NCBI GenBank assembly: GCA_031412355.1
Contig: JANOCR010000277.1
Location: 1 to 12,459, forward strand
From: JAENVT01 sp031412355
GTDB taxonomy: Bacteria > Actinomycetota > Acidimicrobiia > Acidimicrobiales > Ilumatobacteraceae
Direction: 5' to 3'
Length of the DNA: 12,459 nt
Of this stretch, positions 1-5,983 are shown in pieces. Position numbers and translations under genes: made by a program. A model generated the notes under the pieces. The model searched no databases, was not told the origin of the DNA, and saw only the letters and a list, made by a program, of their open reading frames with translations. Positions within the stretch are counted from its first letter, which is position 1. Every line of letters begins with the position of its first letter.

Positions 1-980
1 TCGACGGCAGCCAACTCTGCTTCCTGCTCCGCCTTCTGCTCGTCGTTCAGCGGGATGAACAGTGCTTCGACGGTGATGTCATCCTGGTTCGAGCTGTAGA
101 ACTCGGCGAACGCCTTCACCTCGGGACGAGACAGTGATTCCGCCTTGAAGTAGATGAACAGCGGGCGGCCGAGCGGGACGTACGACCCGTCGATCACTGT
201 GTCGGCGCTGGGGGCAACGCAGCCGGCGCCTCCATCGATCTCGAGCGCCTTGATCCGGCCTTCGTTCTCGAGCACGTACGAGAGTCCGAGGAAACCGACC
301 GAACCCGGGTCGCCCTCGACGCCGGTGACCGTCACGTTGTCATCCTCGCTGGGGTTGTAGTCGGTGCGAATGGCTCCGACCTCGCCGTTGATCTCGTCGG
401 TGAAGTAGTCGAACGTGCCCGAGTCGGAACCGGCTCCGAAGAGCGTGAGCGACTGGTCGGCGAACGAAGGATCGATCTGGTTCCAGTTGTTGACGGTGCC
501 TTCGGAGTCCGGCCCCCACATGGTTGCGAGTTGCTCGACTGTGAGGCAGGTGGTGATCTCGTTCTCAGGATGGACGATCACCGAGAGGGCGTCGTTGGCG
601 ACGATGAACTCGACCGGCTCGATGCCTGCCGCTTCACATGCAGCCGTTTCTTCTTCCTTGATCGGACGTGATGCCATCGAGATGTCGGTCTCGCCGGCAC
701 AGAACTTCTCGAAGCCCCCACCGGTACCAGAGGTGCCTACGGTGACCTGAACGCCCGAGTTCGCAATCTGGAAGTCCTCCGCTGCGAGAGTCATCAGCGG
801 CGTGACGGTGCTGGACCCATCGATCGCGATGGTGCCCGACAGATCTCCGGCGGGAGCATCGGTGCTCTCGGCCGCGGGCGGGTCGGTTGCGGTCGTCTCG
901 TCGTCGTCGCCGCACGCTGTGGCCAGCAGAGCGAGACTGAAGACGCTGGCCAGGGCCACACGCCTCTTGGAAATGTTCAC
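1..980 (-). CDS. pstS: Phosphate ABC transporter substrate-binding lipoprotein PstS (3' end cut by window edge)
   Basis: Captures inorganic phosphate outside the membrane and delivers it to the PstCAB transporter. I read 326 codons without interruption; the stop lies beyond the left edge. The N-terminus has Lys/Arg residues, a hydrophobic stretch and a lipobox-like LLATAC with Cys23 as the probable lipidation site, followed by an acidic Thr/Pro/Ala linker. Phosphate-binding loops typical of PstS are visible: DGSSTV (54-59), GTSGTGGGF (82-90) with ISMASRP downstream (100-106), and GAGSDSGTFDYF (182-193). The GTG start at 978-980 is chosen because AAGGAG lies nine bases upstream and the signal peptide begins right there. 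PHO boxes upstream indicate induction by phosphate starvation. pstC, pstA and pstB would be expected beyond the left edge, which cannot be seen. Family identity is near certain. Confidence 0.95.
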   Translation of the reverse strand, partial: MNISKRRVALASVFSLALLATACGDDDETTATDPPAAESTDAPAGDLSGTIAIDGSSTVTPLMTLAAEDFQIANSGVQVTVGTSGTGGGFEKFCAGETDISMASRPIKEEETAACEAAGIEPVEFIVANDALSVIVHPENEITTCLTVEQLATMWGPDSEGTVNNWNQIDPSFADQSLTLFGAGSDSGTFDYFTDEINGEVGAIRTDYNPSEDDNVTVTGVEGDPGSVGFLGLSYVLENEGRIKALEIDGGAGCVAPSADTVIDGSYVPLGRPLFIYFKAESLSRPEVKAFAEFYSSNQDDITVEALFIPLNDEQKAEQEAELAAV

Positions 981-1033
981 GATGTACGTCTCCTTGTGGG
1001 TTGATGTCTTGCGCACGATCACCGTAGAAAGTG

Positions 1034-1086
1034 ATTCTGAACTCGACGGGAGGGAGAGTTGAACGGACAGTGAACAGCGGGTGAAC
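1034..1086 (-). promoter_or_regulatory. PHO box (three 11-nt direct repeats) and pstS promoter
   Basis: Read on the minus strand, GTTCACC (1086-1080), GTTCACT (1075-1069) and GTTCAAC (1064-1058) repeat with an exact 11-nt period. This is the known layout of PhoP-binding direct repeat units in Streptomyces and related actinobacteria. The last unit contains TTCAAC, a possible -35, and 18 nt later comes CAGAAT (1039-1034), a possible -10. The pstS start lies about 50 nt further on. The repeats are seen directly; PhoP binding is inferred from the match and from the identity of the gene it precedes. Confidence 0.88.
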
Positions 1087-1128
1087 GGTTGCTGATCTCG
1101 CTGGCGAGAGATCTCGATGAGCGCGCCA

Positions 1129-1154
1129 CCGGCCGCCTCGGCTGAGGCGGCCGG
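1129..1154 (-). terminator. Strong hairpin terminator behind the secreted-protein gene
   Basis: A perfect 11-bp GC-rich stem (CCGGCCGCCTC at 1129-1139 pairing with 1144-1154) closes on a GGCT loop, 24 nt beyond the stop codon of the gene ending at 1179. No T-run follows, which is common for actinobacterial hairpin terminators. It separates that gene's transcript from the pstS promoter. A weaker 6-bp stem lies at 1096-1109 between it and the PHO boxes. Confidence 0.75.
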
Positions 1155-1178
1155 CGGCCTTCGTCGTTACTTGTTGCG

Positions 1179-2231
1179 TTACGGCGCCGTCAGCGCGGGC
1201 AGGGCTAGCGCCGAGACTGGCGGTGTCAGCTTGCTTCCGTCGGGAACGGGGAACGGGAAGCCGAGCACGGCCAGACGGCCCTTGACCTGATTCTGCGCCT
1301 GGCAATTCTCCACGCAGTCGGACGGAGGATTGGCGACCTCGACCGCGTCCTCACCTGTCACGAAACCCATCCGGCCACCACTGGCGACATCCCACACCGA
1401 GACACTGCCGCAATGTCGGACGCTCGGAGAGACCGGGGTCGCGGTGTTGCAGTCGGCCTGCGTGATGCGAGTCGCAACCTGTGCGCTGTCACGCAGGACC
1501 AACTTCCCGGAGAAGCTGTTGGCGATGTTCGTTCGCGTGGTGACCTGGACACAGAACCGACTGGGCGGGCCCGTGGTGACACTGGTGCAATCGTCGCCCA
1601 GGAACTGACCGACGCGAGCTCGGAAGTTGGGATTGTCGAAGTAGAACGGCGTGAGGTTTCCGTTGTTCTGGACCAACGTGTGGGTGATTCGGGTGCGGGT
1701 ACCGTCGCCGCGCTCGACTTCCATCTGGAAGATGCCGCCGGCGGCACAGTCCTTGGACTGGATCTTCATGGTCAACCCACCGGTTCCGTCGCGGGAGATC
1801 ACCAGATCGCCCTCCTCGAGCTGCACCGTGATGGCGCTCGTCAACGTCAGACCTCTGTGATCAGGCTGCTTGCTGGCCCAGATCGGCGTGCGTACGCCAC
1901 CGGTCATGTCGTCGGCGTTCGGCGCGCCGGTGAAGGCGTAGTCGAACACAGCAAAGTCGGCGAGCCCGACATCGAACTCGTTGTAACGGCCTTTGACCGC
2001 AAATCGGCCGGTGCCGAAACTTGCGGCAGGAATCGTGGCATCGACCTCGCCTGCCGCCACCACTGCGTTGGTCGACTTGTTGACAAGCGTGTAGCCACCA
2101 CCTTCGCAACCGTCGGATCGCGCGGCCTGAACAGGTCCGGCGAACGGCGATGTCATCAGGGGTGTCAGTGCCACCGCGGCGAATGCGGTGAGGAGACACG
2201 AACGGGTGAAGCGAGTTGATCGTATTTTCAT
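1179..2231 (-). CDS. Secreted cysteine-rich protein of unknown function
   Basis: I do not recognise the family. The 350-residue product starts with a basic region (MKIRSTRFTR), a hydrophobic core and a signal peptidase I-type site near PVQA|ARS (about residue 36), so it should be exported. The mature part is rich in Thr, Val, Gly and Asn and has eight cysteines, in DGC, KDC, DDC, RFC, ADC, RHC, SDC and ENC contexts, enough for four disulfides. Long polar beta-prone stretches suggest a beta-sandwich, with no catalytic motif I can name. The C-terminus is a Pro/Ala/Leu tail without an LPXTG signal or a clear membrane anchor. The ATG at 2231 is preferred over upstream starts because it begins the signal peptide and has GAGAGGG six bases before it. 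It lies upstream of pstS on the same strand but is separated by a terminator and the PHO-box promoter. Confidence 0.8.
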   Translation of the reverse strand: MKIRSTRFTRSCLLTAFAAVALTPLMTSPFAGPVQAARSDGCEGGGYTLVNKSTNAVVAAGEVDATIPAASFGTGRFAVKGRYNEFDVGLADFAVFDYAFTGAPNADDMTGGVRTPIWASKQPDHRGLTLTSAITVQLEEGDLVISRDGTGGLTMKIQSKDCAAGGIFQMEVERGDGTRTRITHTLVQNNGNLTPFYFDNPNFRARVGQFLGDDCTSVTTGPPSRFCVQVTTRTNIANSFSGKLVLRDSAQVATRITQADCNTATPVSPSVRHCGSVSVWDVASGGRMGFVTGEDAVEVANPPSDCVENCQAQNQVKGRLAVLGFPFPVPDGSKLTPPVSALALPALTAP

Positions 2232-2261
2232 GGGTTTCCCTCTCGTTGGATGAGTTCCGCC

Positions 2262-2285
2262 GCGAGGGCAGCATTGCCCTTTCGC
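2262..2285 (-). other. Leader hairpin upstream of the secreted-protein gene
   Basis: AGGGCA (2265-2270) pairs with TGCCCT (2275-2280) around a GCAT loop, and GCG/CGC (2262-2264, 2283-2285) extends the stem past a two-base TT bulge. It sits about 30 nt before the ATG at 2231 and so could fold in the 5' leader of that transcript. It also lies in the gap to the divergent TPR gene. No function is known. Confidence 0.35.
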
Positions 2286-2350
2286 TCGGTGCATGAAACT
2301 GCGCTTTAGTGCTAGTACCCGATCGCTTGCGGAGATTCGTTGCGGCACTT

Positions 2351-3760
2351 ATGGTCGACTCCGTGACAGGGACTCTCGACGCACACGGCAATCCCATGAC
2401 TGGGCCCAGCGACACCGTCGGGTTGTACGACCAAGCCCTCGATCGGCTGGTGCGATTCCATCCTGATGTCGTCGAGCTGGCCGGCGAGCTCACCTCGACT
2501 GCCGCTCCGGCCCCGATGGCCTCGGCGTTGATGGCCTACCTGAACCTGATGAGCACCGACGCCGACGACCTTGCAGCCGTACGATCGGCTTGGGAGGTCT
2601 TGTCGGGGGCCGAGTCCAACGATCGCGAACAAGCGCACTGCGCGGCGATCGGCGCGTGGCTCACCGGTAACTGGCACGAGGCGTCGTCTCGCCTCGACGA
2701 CCTGTTGAACATCTGGCCGACAGATCTGCTGGCGCTGATGATCGGGCATCAACTCGACTTCTTTCTCGGCGACGCCCAGAACCTTCGGGACCGAGCGGTC
2801 AGGTCGTTGCGCGAGTTCGACCCGGACCACCCTCACACCGAGTTCGTACGCGGGATGGCCGCGTTCGGATTCGAAGAAGCAGGCCATTACAGCCAGGCCC
2901 TCGACGCCGGCCTTGCCGCTGTGGACCAGAACCCCGACGACGTGTGGGGCATCCATGCCGTCGTGCACACCTACGAGATGCAGGGCCGCATCGACGACGG
3001 CATCCGGTTCCTGTCCTCCGACAGCACCCAGTGGGAACGTGGAAACTTGTTCGCGGTGCACAACTGGTGGCACCTTGCCCTCTACCAACTCGAGGCGGGT
3101 CGACCAGAAGCATCGCTTGCGATCTACGACGCCGAGATTCACCACGCGGGTTCGGCCGGCGTTCCGATCGAGATGCTCGACGCGAGCGCTCTGCTGTGGC
3201 GACTGATGCTGGATGGCGTCGACACCGCCGACAGGTTCGCCGCGTTGGCGACGGCCTGGGCCCCGAAGGTCGCCGGCGATCCGTGGTACGCGTTCAACGA
3301 TCTGCACGCCACCATCGCCTTCGCCGGCGCTGGCAGGCTCGACGACATCCGCTCGGTCATCGAGGCACAGCAGAGTTGGCTCGAGACCGCAAGCGGCAGC
3401 AACGCCAGGATGAGCCGTGAAGTAGGCCTGCCCGCGATCCGCTCCGTGCTGGCCTTCATCGAGGATCGGCACGACGACGTGATCGACGAACTGATGCCGA
3501 TCCGGCGCATCTTCAACCACTTCGGGGGCTCACACGCACAGCGCGACGCTCTGCAGCGCACGCTGCTCGAGTCTGCACTCAGGGCACGACGGTTCGAACT
3601 GGCCCGGGCCCTCACCTCGGAGCGTCTAGGCATTCGCGAATCGAGCGTGTACAGCTGGAACCAGCGTGCCCGCGCCCTGCGCGGCCTGGGCAACGAATCG
3701 GCCGCAGACGCGGCCGAACAGCGCGCGGCCGAATACCGCGCGCTGCATGTCGGCGCGTAG
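2351..3760 (+). CDS. TTC38-like tetratricopeptide repeat protein
   Basis: The protein resembles the TTC38 family of TPR proteins, which occurs in animals and bacteria and has no established biochemical role. Family-like segments, in order, are an N-terminal DAHGNPMTGPSD with a following helical region, NDREQAH (90-96), GMAAFGFEE (168-176), WGIHAVVHTYEMQGR (199-213) and HNWWHLALYQLE (237-248). These alternate with helical TPR-type repeats to the C-terminus. There is no signal peptide or membrane segment, so it is cytosolic. With ATG 2351 the product has 469 residues, matching my recollection of the human TTC38 length. The frame is open back to GTG 2309, but that start has no ribosome site and adds sequence before the conserved N-terminus; GGAG lies 16 nt before ATG 2351, which is rather far. 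It is divergent from the secreted-protein gene and converges on hsp20 with a two-base gap. Confidence 0.85.
   Translation: MVDSVTGTLDAHGNPMTGPSDTVGLYDQALDRLVRFHPDVVELAGELTSTAAPAPMASALMAYLNLMSTDADDLAAVRSAWEVLSGAESNDREQAHCAAIGAWLTGNWHEASSRLDDLLNIWPTDLLALMIGHQLDFFLGDAQNLRDRAVRSLREFDPDHPHTEFVRGMAAFGFEEAGHYSQALDAGLAAVDQNPDDVWGIHAVVHTYEMQGRIDDGIRFLSSDSTQWERGNLFAVHNWWHLALYQLEAGRPEASLAIYDAEIHHAGSAGVPIEMLDASALLWRLMLDGVDTADRFAALATAWAPKVAGDPWYAFNDLHATIAFAGAGRLDDIRSVIEAQQSWLETASGSNARMSREVGLPAIRSVLAFIEDRHDDVIDELMPIRRIFNHFGGSHAQRDALQRTLLESALRARRFELARALTSERLGIRESSVYSWNQRARALRGLGNESAADAAEQRAAEYRALHVGA
3719..3745 (-). terminator. Hairpin inside the TPR gene's 3' end, probable hsp20 terminator
   Basis: CAGCGCGCGG (3719-3728) pairs perfectly with CCGCGCGCTG (3736-3745) around a seven-base loop. 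It lies within the last 14 codons of the TPR gene. On the minus strand it falls 17 nt after the hsp20 stop codon, the usual place for a terminator. The two-base gap between the genes leaves no room elsewhere. The palindrome is seen; its use is inferred. Confidence 0.5.
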
Positions 3761-3762
3761 CG

Positions 3763-4218
3763 TCAGTTTGCGGTGGTGTCGACGACGGCGGGCCCGCTGT
3801 CGAGAGATGTCGCGCCACCATTGACAGAAACGTCGATGCGGCGCGGCTTGGCCTTCTCTGCAACCGGAATGGTCACCGTCAGCACACCGTGCTCGTAGCT
3901 GGCATGCATGCGATCGGCATCGAGGCCGTCGCCCAGCAGGAGTTGACGCTGGAAGGTGCCGTGCACGCGCTCGGACGCCAGCAGTTGATCGCCTTCGACC
4001 GGTCGCCACGAGCGCTCAGCCGAGACCGAGAGGATCTGGCGTTCGTATTCGAGCGCGATCGAACTCGGGTCGACCCCGGGAAGATCGAAGTGAACGACGA
4101 CTGTGTCGCCGCTGCGGTAGGCATCCATGGGGAAGCTGGGACGCCTGCGCTGATTGAACGCCTGGTCGAACATTCGGTCGATGTCACTCAACGGGTCGAA
4201 TCGTAGGAGGGTGGACAT
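3763..4218 (-). CDS. hsp20: Hsp20-family small heat shock protein
   Basis: ATP-independent holdase chaperone that forms oligomers and keeps unfolding proteins soluble in the cytosol. The 151-residue length is typical. A short N-terminal arm (MSTLLRFDPLSDIDRMFDQAF) leads into an alpha-crystallin domain that starts around PMDAYRSGDTVVVHFDLPGVD (30-50). It ends with the signature ASYEHGVLTVTIP (106-118), fitting the A-x4-G-V-L consensus. The C-terminal tail holds IDV (128-130), an I-x-V motif that docks on neighbouring subunits. The ATG at 4218 is supported by AAAGGAAG six bases upstream. The gene lies 50 nt behind the recombinase-like gene on the same strand. I see neither a CIRCE nor a HAIR element, but a tandem 13-bp duplication lies just upstream. 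Confidence 0.95.
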   Translation of the reverse strand: MSTLLRFDPLSDIDRMFDQAFNQRRRPSFPMDAYRSGDTVVVHFDLPGVDPSSIALEYERQILSVSAERSWRPVEGDQLLASERVHGTFQRQLLLGDGLDADRMHASYEHGVLTVTIPVAEKAKPRRIDVSVNGGATSLDSGPAVVDTTAN

Positions 4219-4244
4219 GGTGCTTCCTTTCTCTGTGAATGCTT

Positions 4245-4270
4245 CCTGAGGATGGTGCCTGAGGATGGTT
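4245..4270. repeat. Tandem 13-bp direct repeat upstream of hsp20
   Basis: CCTGAGGATGGT occurs at 4245-4256 and again at 4258-4269, giving two tandem 13-bp units that differ only in their last base. They fill most of the short gap between the recombinase-like gene and hsp20, 27-52 nt before the hsp20 ATG. The position would suit a dimeric regulator site, but a simple slippage duplication is equally possible. Confidence 0.6.
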
Positions 4271-4790
4271 ACGGTTGGTTGGGTTGCCCATCGTCGAGGT
4301 GGCGATGGGTGGTACGCACGTCGCGATGGCCCATGCGATCCCGGGTGTCGAGGGGGTGGACCCCCTGACGCTGGGCCGCCGCGGCGTGAGATCGGCGCAG
4401 CACGTTTGCCGAGACATTGCCGTTCAGGCCGGCGAGCGCTGCAGCTTGCTTGATGAGGTAGTCGGCACCGAACCGAGTGATCCGTTGACCCGCGCCGGCA
4501 GGCTGCGCCGCCACAAGCAGCGGACCCACCGTCCCGGCCGTGCGCTGCAACACGCCCAGCGCCGCGCACGTATCGACATGCAACTCGATCGATTGCGGGC
4601 GACCGTGTCGAAGCAACTCGGCATTCCTGGACCCACGCGACCCGACGATCTGCTCGTGGTCGAGTGCCAGGATCTCGCCGAGGCCGAAGCCTTCGAGCAC
4701 CAGCAGGCGAACGAGCAGTGCGGTACGCGGATCGCTGGTTACTGCCAACAGTCGGGCGATCTGTTCGTCGGTCAATGTCTCGGTCGGCAC
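4269..4790 (-). CDS. Stand-alone tyrosine-recombinase-like domain lacking catalytic residues
   Basis: The 173-residue product is essentially only the C-terminal domain of a phage-integrase/XerCD-type recombinase; there is no N-terminal core-binding domain. It opens with ETLTDEQIARLL, typical of the catalytic domain. GFGLGEILAL aligns with the GLRISELLAL box, with the catalytic Arg I replaced by Gly36. NVLRRSHAAAAQRQGV (129-144) aligns with HxLRHTFAT, keeping Arg132 but with Asn129 in place of the His. MGHRDVRTTHRHLD (153-166) matches the GHSSIxTTxxYTH end with His155 kept, but the Tyr nucleophile is His164. Strand exchange therefore looks impossible; a DNA-binding or regulatory role is inference. 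GTG 4790 is chosen because a near-consensus promoter ends six bases before it. Starts at 4829 (ATG, whose codon abuts the -35) and 4883 (GTG) are alternatives lacking ribosome sites. Confidence 0.75.
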   Translation of the reverse strand: MPTETLTDEQIARLLAVTSDPRTALLVRLLVLEGFGLGEILALDHEQIVGSRGSRNAELLRHGRPQSIELHVDTCAALGVLQRTAGTVGPLLVAAQPAGAGQRITRFGADYLIKQAAALAGLNGNVSANVLRRSHAAAAQRQGVHPLDTRDRMGHRDVRTTHRHLDDGQPNQP

Positions 4791-4796
4791 GAACGC

Positions 4797-4826
4797 AGAA
4801 TACCTCCGGAGAGTTTCAAGAGTCAA
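4797..4826 (-). promoter_or_regulatory. Near-consensus promoter of the recombinase-like gene (leaderless)
   Basis: On the minus strand TTGACT (4826-4821), an 18-nt spacer and TATTCT (4802-4797) match the -35/-10 consensus at five of six and five of six positions. The GTG start follows six bases after the -10, the distance expected for a leaderless mRNA. GGAGG lies inside the spacer and would not be transcribed. Confidence 0.65.
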
Positions 4827-4899
4827 CATTTTCACGCCAAATTGTTGTGCGATTTCCGTGTGTTCGATCCTTCGACCACCCACGCTGGCGCGAGCGACT

Positions 4900-4905
4900 T
4901 ACTGT
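4900..4905 (+). promoter_or_regulatory. -10 element for the DUF1003 gene (leaderless)
   Basis: TACTGT fits TANNNT and ends seven bases before ATG 4913, where no Shine-Dalgarno sequence is present. This is the geometry of leaderless actinobacterial genes. I see no good -35. Confidence 0.45.
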
Positions 4906-4912
4906 TCGACAG

Positions 4913-5467
4913 ATGAGCAACAACACACCAGCGGACCCAAAAGAACCAGAACACCGGCTGACGTGTGCAGCGTGCAGAGTGATCGACAAGGCAGATGGCG
5001 TCGAAGACGGCCAGCTGTGGAACCCGGATCACTATGCGACGCCTTCGCGCAACGACCTGTTCGGGCTCATGCGTCGTATGCAGAATCAGACTGCCGACAG
5101 CATCACGACGATCGCCGGATCGATGCGCTTCGTGTACATCCACATCATCTGGTTCGGTGTGTGGATCGCGGTCAACGTCGGCCTCGCCGGTCTGAACCAC
5201 GAGTTCGACAAGTTCCCATTCGGGCTGCTGACCATGATCGTGTCGCTGGAGGCGATCTTCCTGTCGACATTCGTGATGATCAGCCAGAATCGACAAGCGG
5301 CGAGATCCGATCTACGCAGCGAGCTCGACTTCGAGAACAACATTCGTGGCGAGATCTGGTCGATTCACATCGGCGAGGCCCTCGGACTCGACGTCGACCA
5401 CGTCGAAGACATCGTGCGTCAGGCGATCGACGGCGCGCAGGCCGCGATGCAACAGCCGGCACGATGA
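4913..5467 (+). CDS. DUF1003 membrane protein
   Basis: Small inner-membrane protein of the DUF1003 family, whose function is not established. The 184-residue product has a hydrophilic N-terminus with a CAAC pair (LTCAACRVID, about 17-26), then two membrane segments, around MRFVYIHIIWFGVWIAVNVG and GLLTMIVSLEAIFLSTFVMI. The stretch between and after them carries the family hallmark: a short loop with FDKFPFGLL, then SQNRQAARSDLRSELDFENN, continuing into a cytosolic helical C-terminus. ATG 4913 is preferred over the long upstream extension of the frame, which runs antisense through the recombinase-like gene. A TANNNT element seven bases upstream supports it. It is divergent from the recombinase-like gene and is followed on the same strand by a small hypothetical gene. 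Family call is confident; role unknown. Confidence 0.9.
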   Translation: MSNNTPADPKEPEHRLTCAACRVIDKADGVEDGQLWNPDHYATPSRNDLFGLMRRMQNQTADSITTIAGSMRFVYIHIIWFGVWIAVNVGLAGLNHEFDKFPFGLLTMIVSLEAIFLSTFVMISQNRQAARSDLRSELDFENNIRGEIWSIHIGEALGLDVDHVEDIVRQAIDGAQAAMQQPAR

Positions 5468-5480
5468 GCCATTCGGCCTA

Positions 5481-5509
5481 TGGCCAAACGTGATGTCGGC
5501 AGCTATCAT
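5481..5509 (+). promoter_or_regulatory. Possible promoter for the 66-residue hypothetical gene
   Basis: TGGCCA (5481-5486), a 17-nt spacer and TATCAT (5504-5509) resemble a -35/-10 pair, matching four and five of six consensus positions. They lie in the gap after the DUF1003 gene and would give a leader of about 60 nt before ATG 5577. Co-transcription with DUF1003 remains possible because no terminator is clear between them. Confidence 0.35.
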
Positions 5510-5576
5510 CCGCCGAACGGCGTTGCCCTGGACCTTGGCGACCCGCGTCCAACACATGGAGCGGAGCGAGGAACTG

Positions 5577-5777
5577 ATGCAATTCACCGGCACGGGAAAT
5601 GACGACACTCTCGCACGGGCCGTCGAAGCAACGTCGAGGCTCAAGAACGAGATCGACGAGTTGTGGTTCGACTCGATGATGTCGGACGACACCCCGGTAT
5701 CGGAGCGCCTCTGCGCCGTCAGTCACGCCATCCGCAACGTCTTCCACCTGCTCGGCCACGGTCAAGCCATCGGCTGA
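5577..5777 (+). CDS. Small hypothetical protein (66 aa)
   Basis: I do not recognise this protein. It is short, acidic and probably all-helical: an ARAVEATSRLKNEIDELWFDSM helix pair in the first half and SERLCAVSHAIRNVFHLLGHG in the second. It has no signal peptide and no membrane span. ATG 5577 is chosen because GAGGAA lies a few bases upstream; ATG 5556 in the same frame has no ribosome site. Third-codon positions are GC-rich like the neighbours, which supports real coding despite the size. It follows DUF1003 at 109 nt on the same strand and ends tail-to-tail with a truncated glutathione peroxidase. Confidence 0.6.
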   Translation: MQFTGTGNDDTLARAVEATSRLKNEIDELWFDSMMSDDTPVSERLCAVSHAIRNVFHLLGHGQAIG

Positions 5778-5795
5778 CAGGTTCGCCTGACTCAG
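5774..5795. terminator. Hairpin between convergent genes, overlapping both stop codons
   Basis: CTGACAGG (5774-5781) pairs with CCTG (5786-5789) and TCAG (5792-5795) around a TTCG loop, leaving a two-base bulge. The element covers the stop codon of the small gene and that of the truncated peroxidase, so it could end transcription in either direction. No T-run follows. Confidence 0.4.
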
Positions 5796-5983
5796 CTCGG
5801 CAAGCTGGCCACGGTGAACCCACGATCGCTGTACTTCTCCTGCAGGGCTTCGAGGCCGGTGTACTGCGGGGTCAAGCCGCATTTCGAGGCCACGTTGACG
5901 GCGAGGATTGCCTTTCCTTCGAAGGCCGCCAGCGAGGTGTCGTCGCCGCGGAGGGTGCGGATTGGCTCTGTAAGGATCGACAT
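5792..5983 (-). pseudogene. Truncated glutathione peroxidase (N-terminal third)
   Basis: Full-length glutathione peroxidases reduce peroxides and are about 160 residues long; this frame has 63. The N-terminus is well preserved: TLRGDDTSLAAFEGKAILAVNVASKCGLTPQYTGLEALQEKYSDRGFTV. It includes the peroxidatic position, which is Cys35 here rather than selenocysteine. The frame stops just where the conserved GFPCNQFGGQEPG segment with the catalytic Gln should come (VASLPS then TGA). I find no remainder of the family in any frame downstream, where a small gene on the other strand occupies the DNA. No ribosome site is visible before ATG 5983. The start directly abuts the GTG of the next gene. A decaying remnant is the simplest reading; a short functional protein is unlikely without the missing residues. 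Confidence 0.75.

Noticed and set aside
634..1305. 223-codon open frame on the minus strand
   Set aside because: Out-of-frame reading of pstS and its PHO-box promoter; the product is Arg-rich and patternless.
1413..2219. 268-codon open frame on the plus strand
   Set aside because: Antisense to the secreted-protein gene, which has a ribosome site and signal peptide on the other strand.
2312..3520. 402-codon open frame on the minus strand
   Set aside because: Antisense to the TTC38-like gene, which has conserved family segments. The mirror product shows no recognisable pattern.
4791..4883. Longer N-terminus for the recombinase-like protein (starts at 4829 or 4883)
   Set aside because: This stretch contains the -35/-10 promoter, is AT-richer than coding DNA here, and neither start has a ribosome site.
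4664..4912. N-terminal extension of the DUF1003 frame
   Set aside because: Runs antisense through the recombinase-like gene and adds Arg/Ser-rich sequence not seen in the family. ATG 4913 has its own -10 element.
5663..5983. Upstream extension of the flavoprotein frame
   Set aside because: It overlaps the small gene and the peroxidase remnant and is not part of the family. GTG 5984 has a ribosome site and precedes the Rossmann motif.
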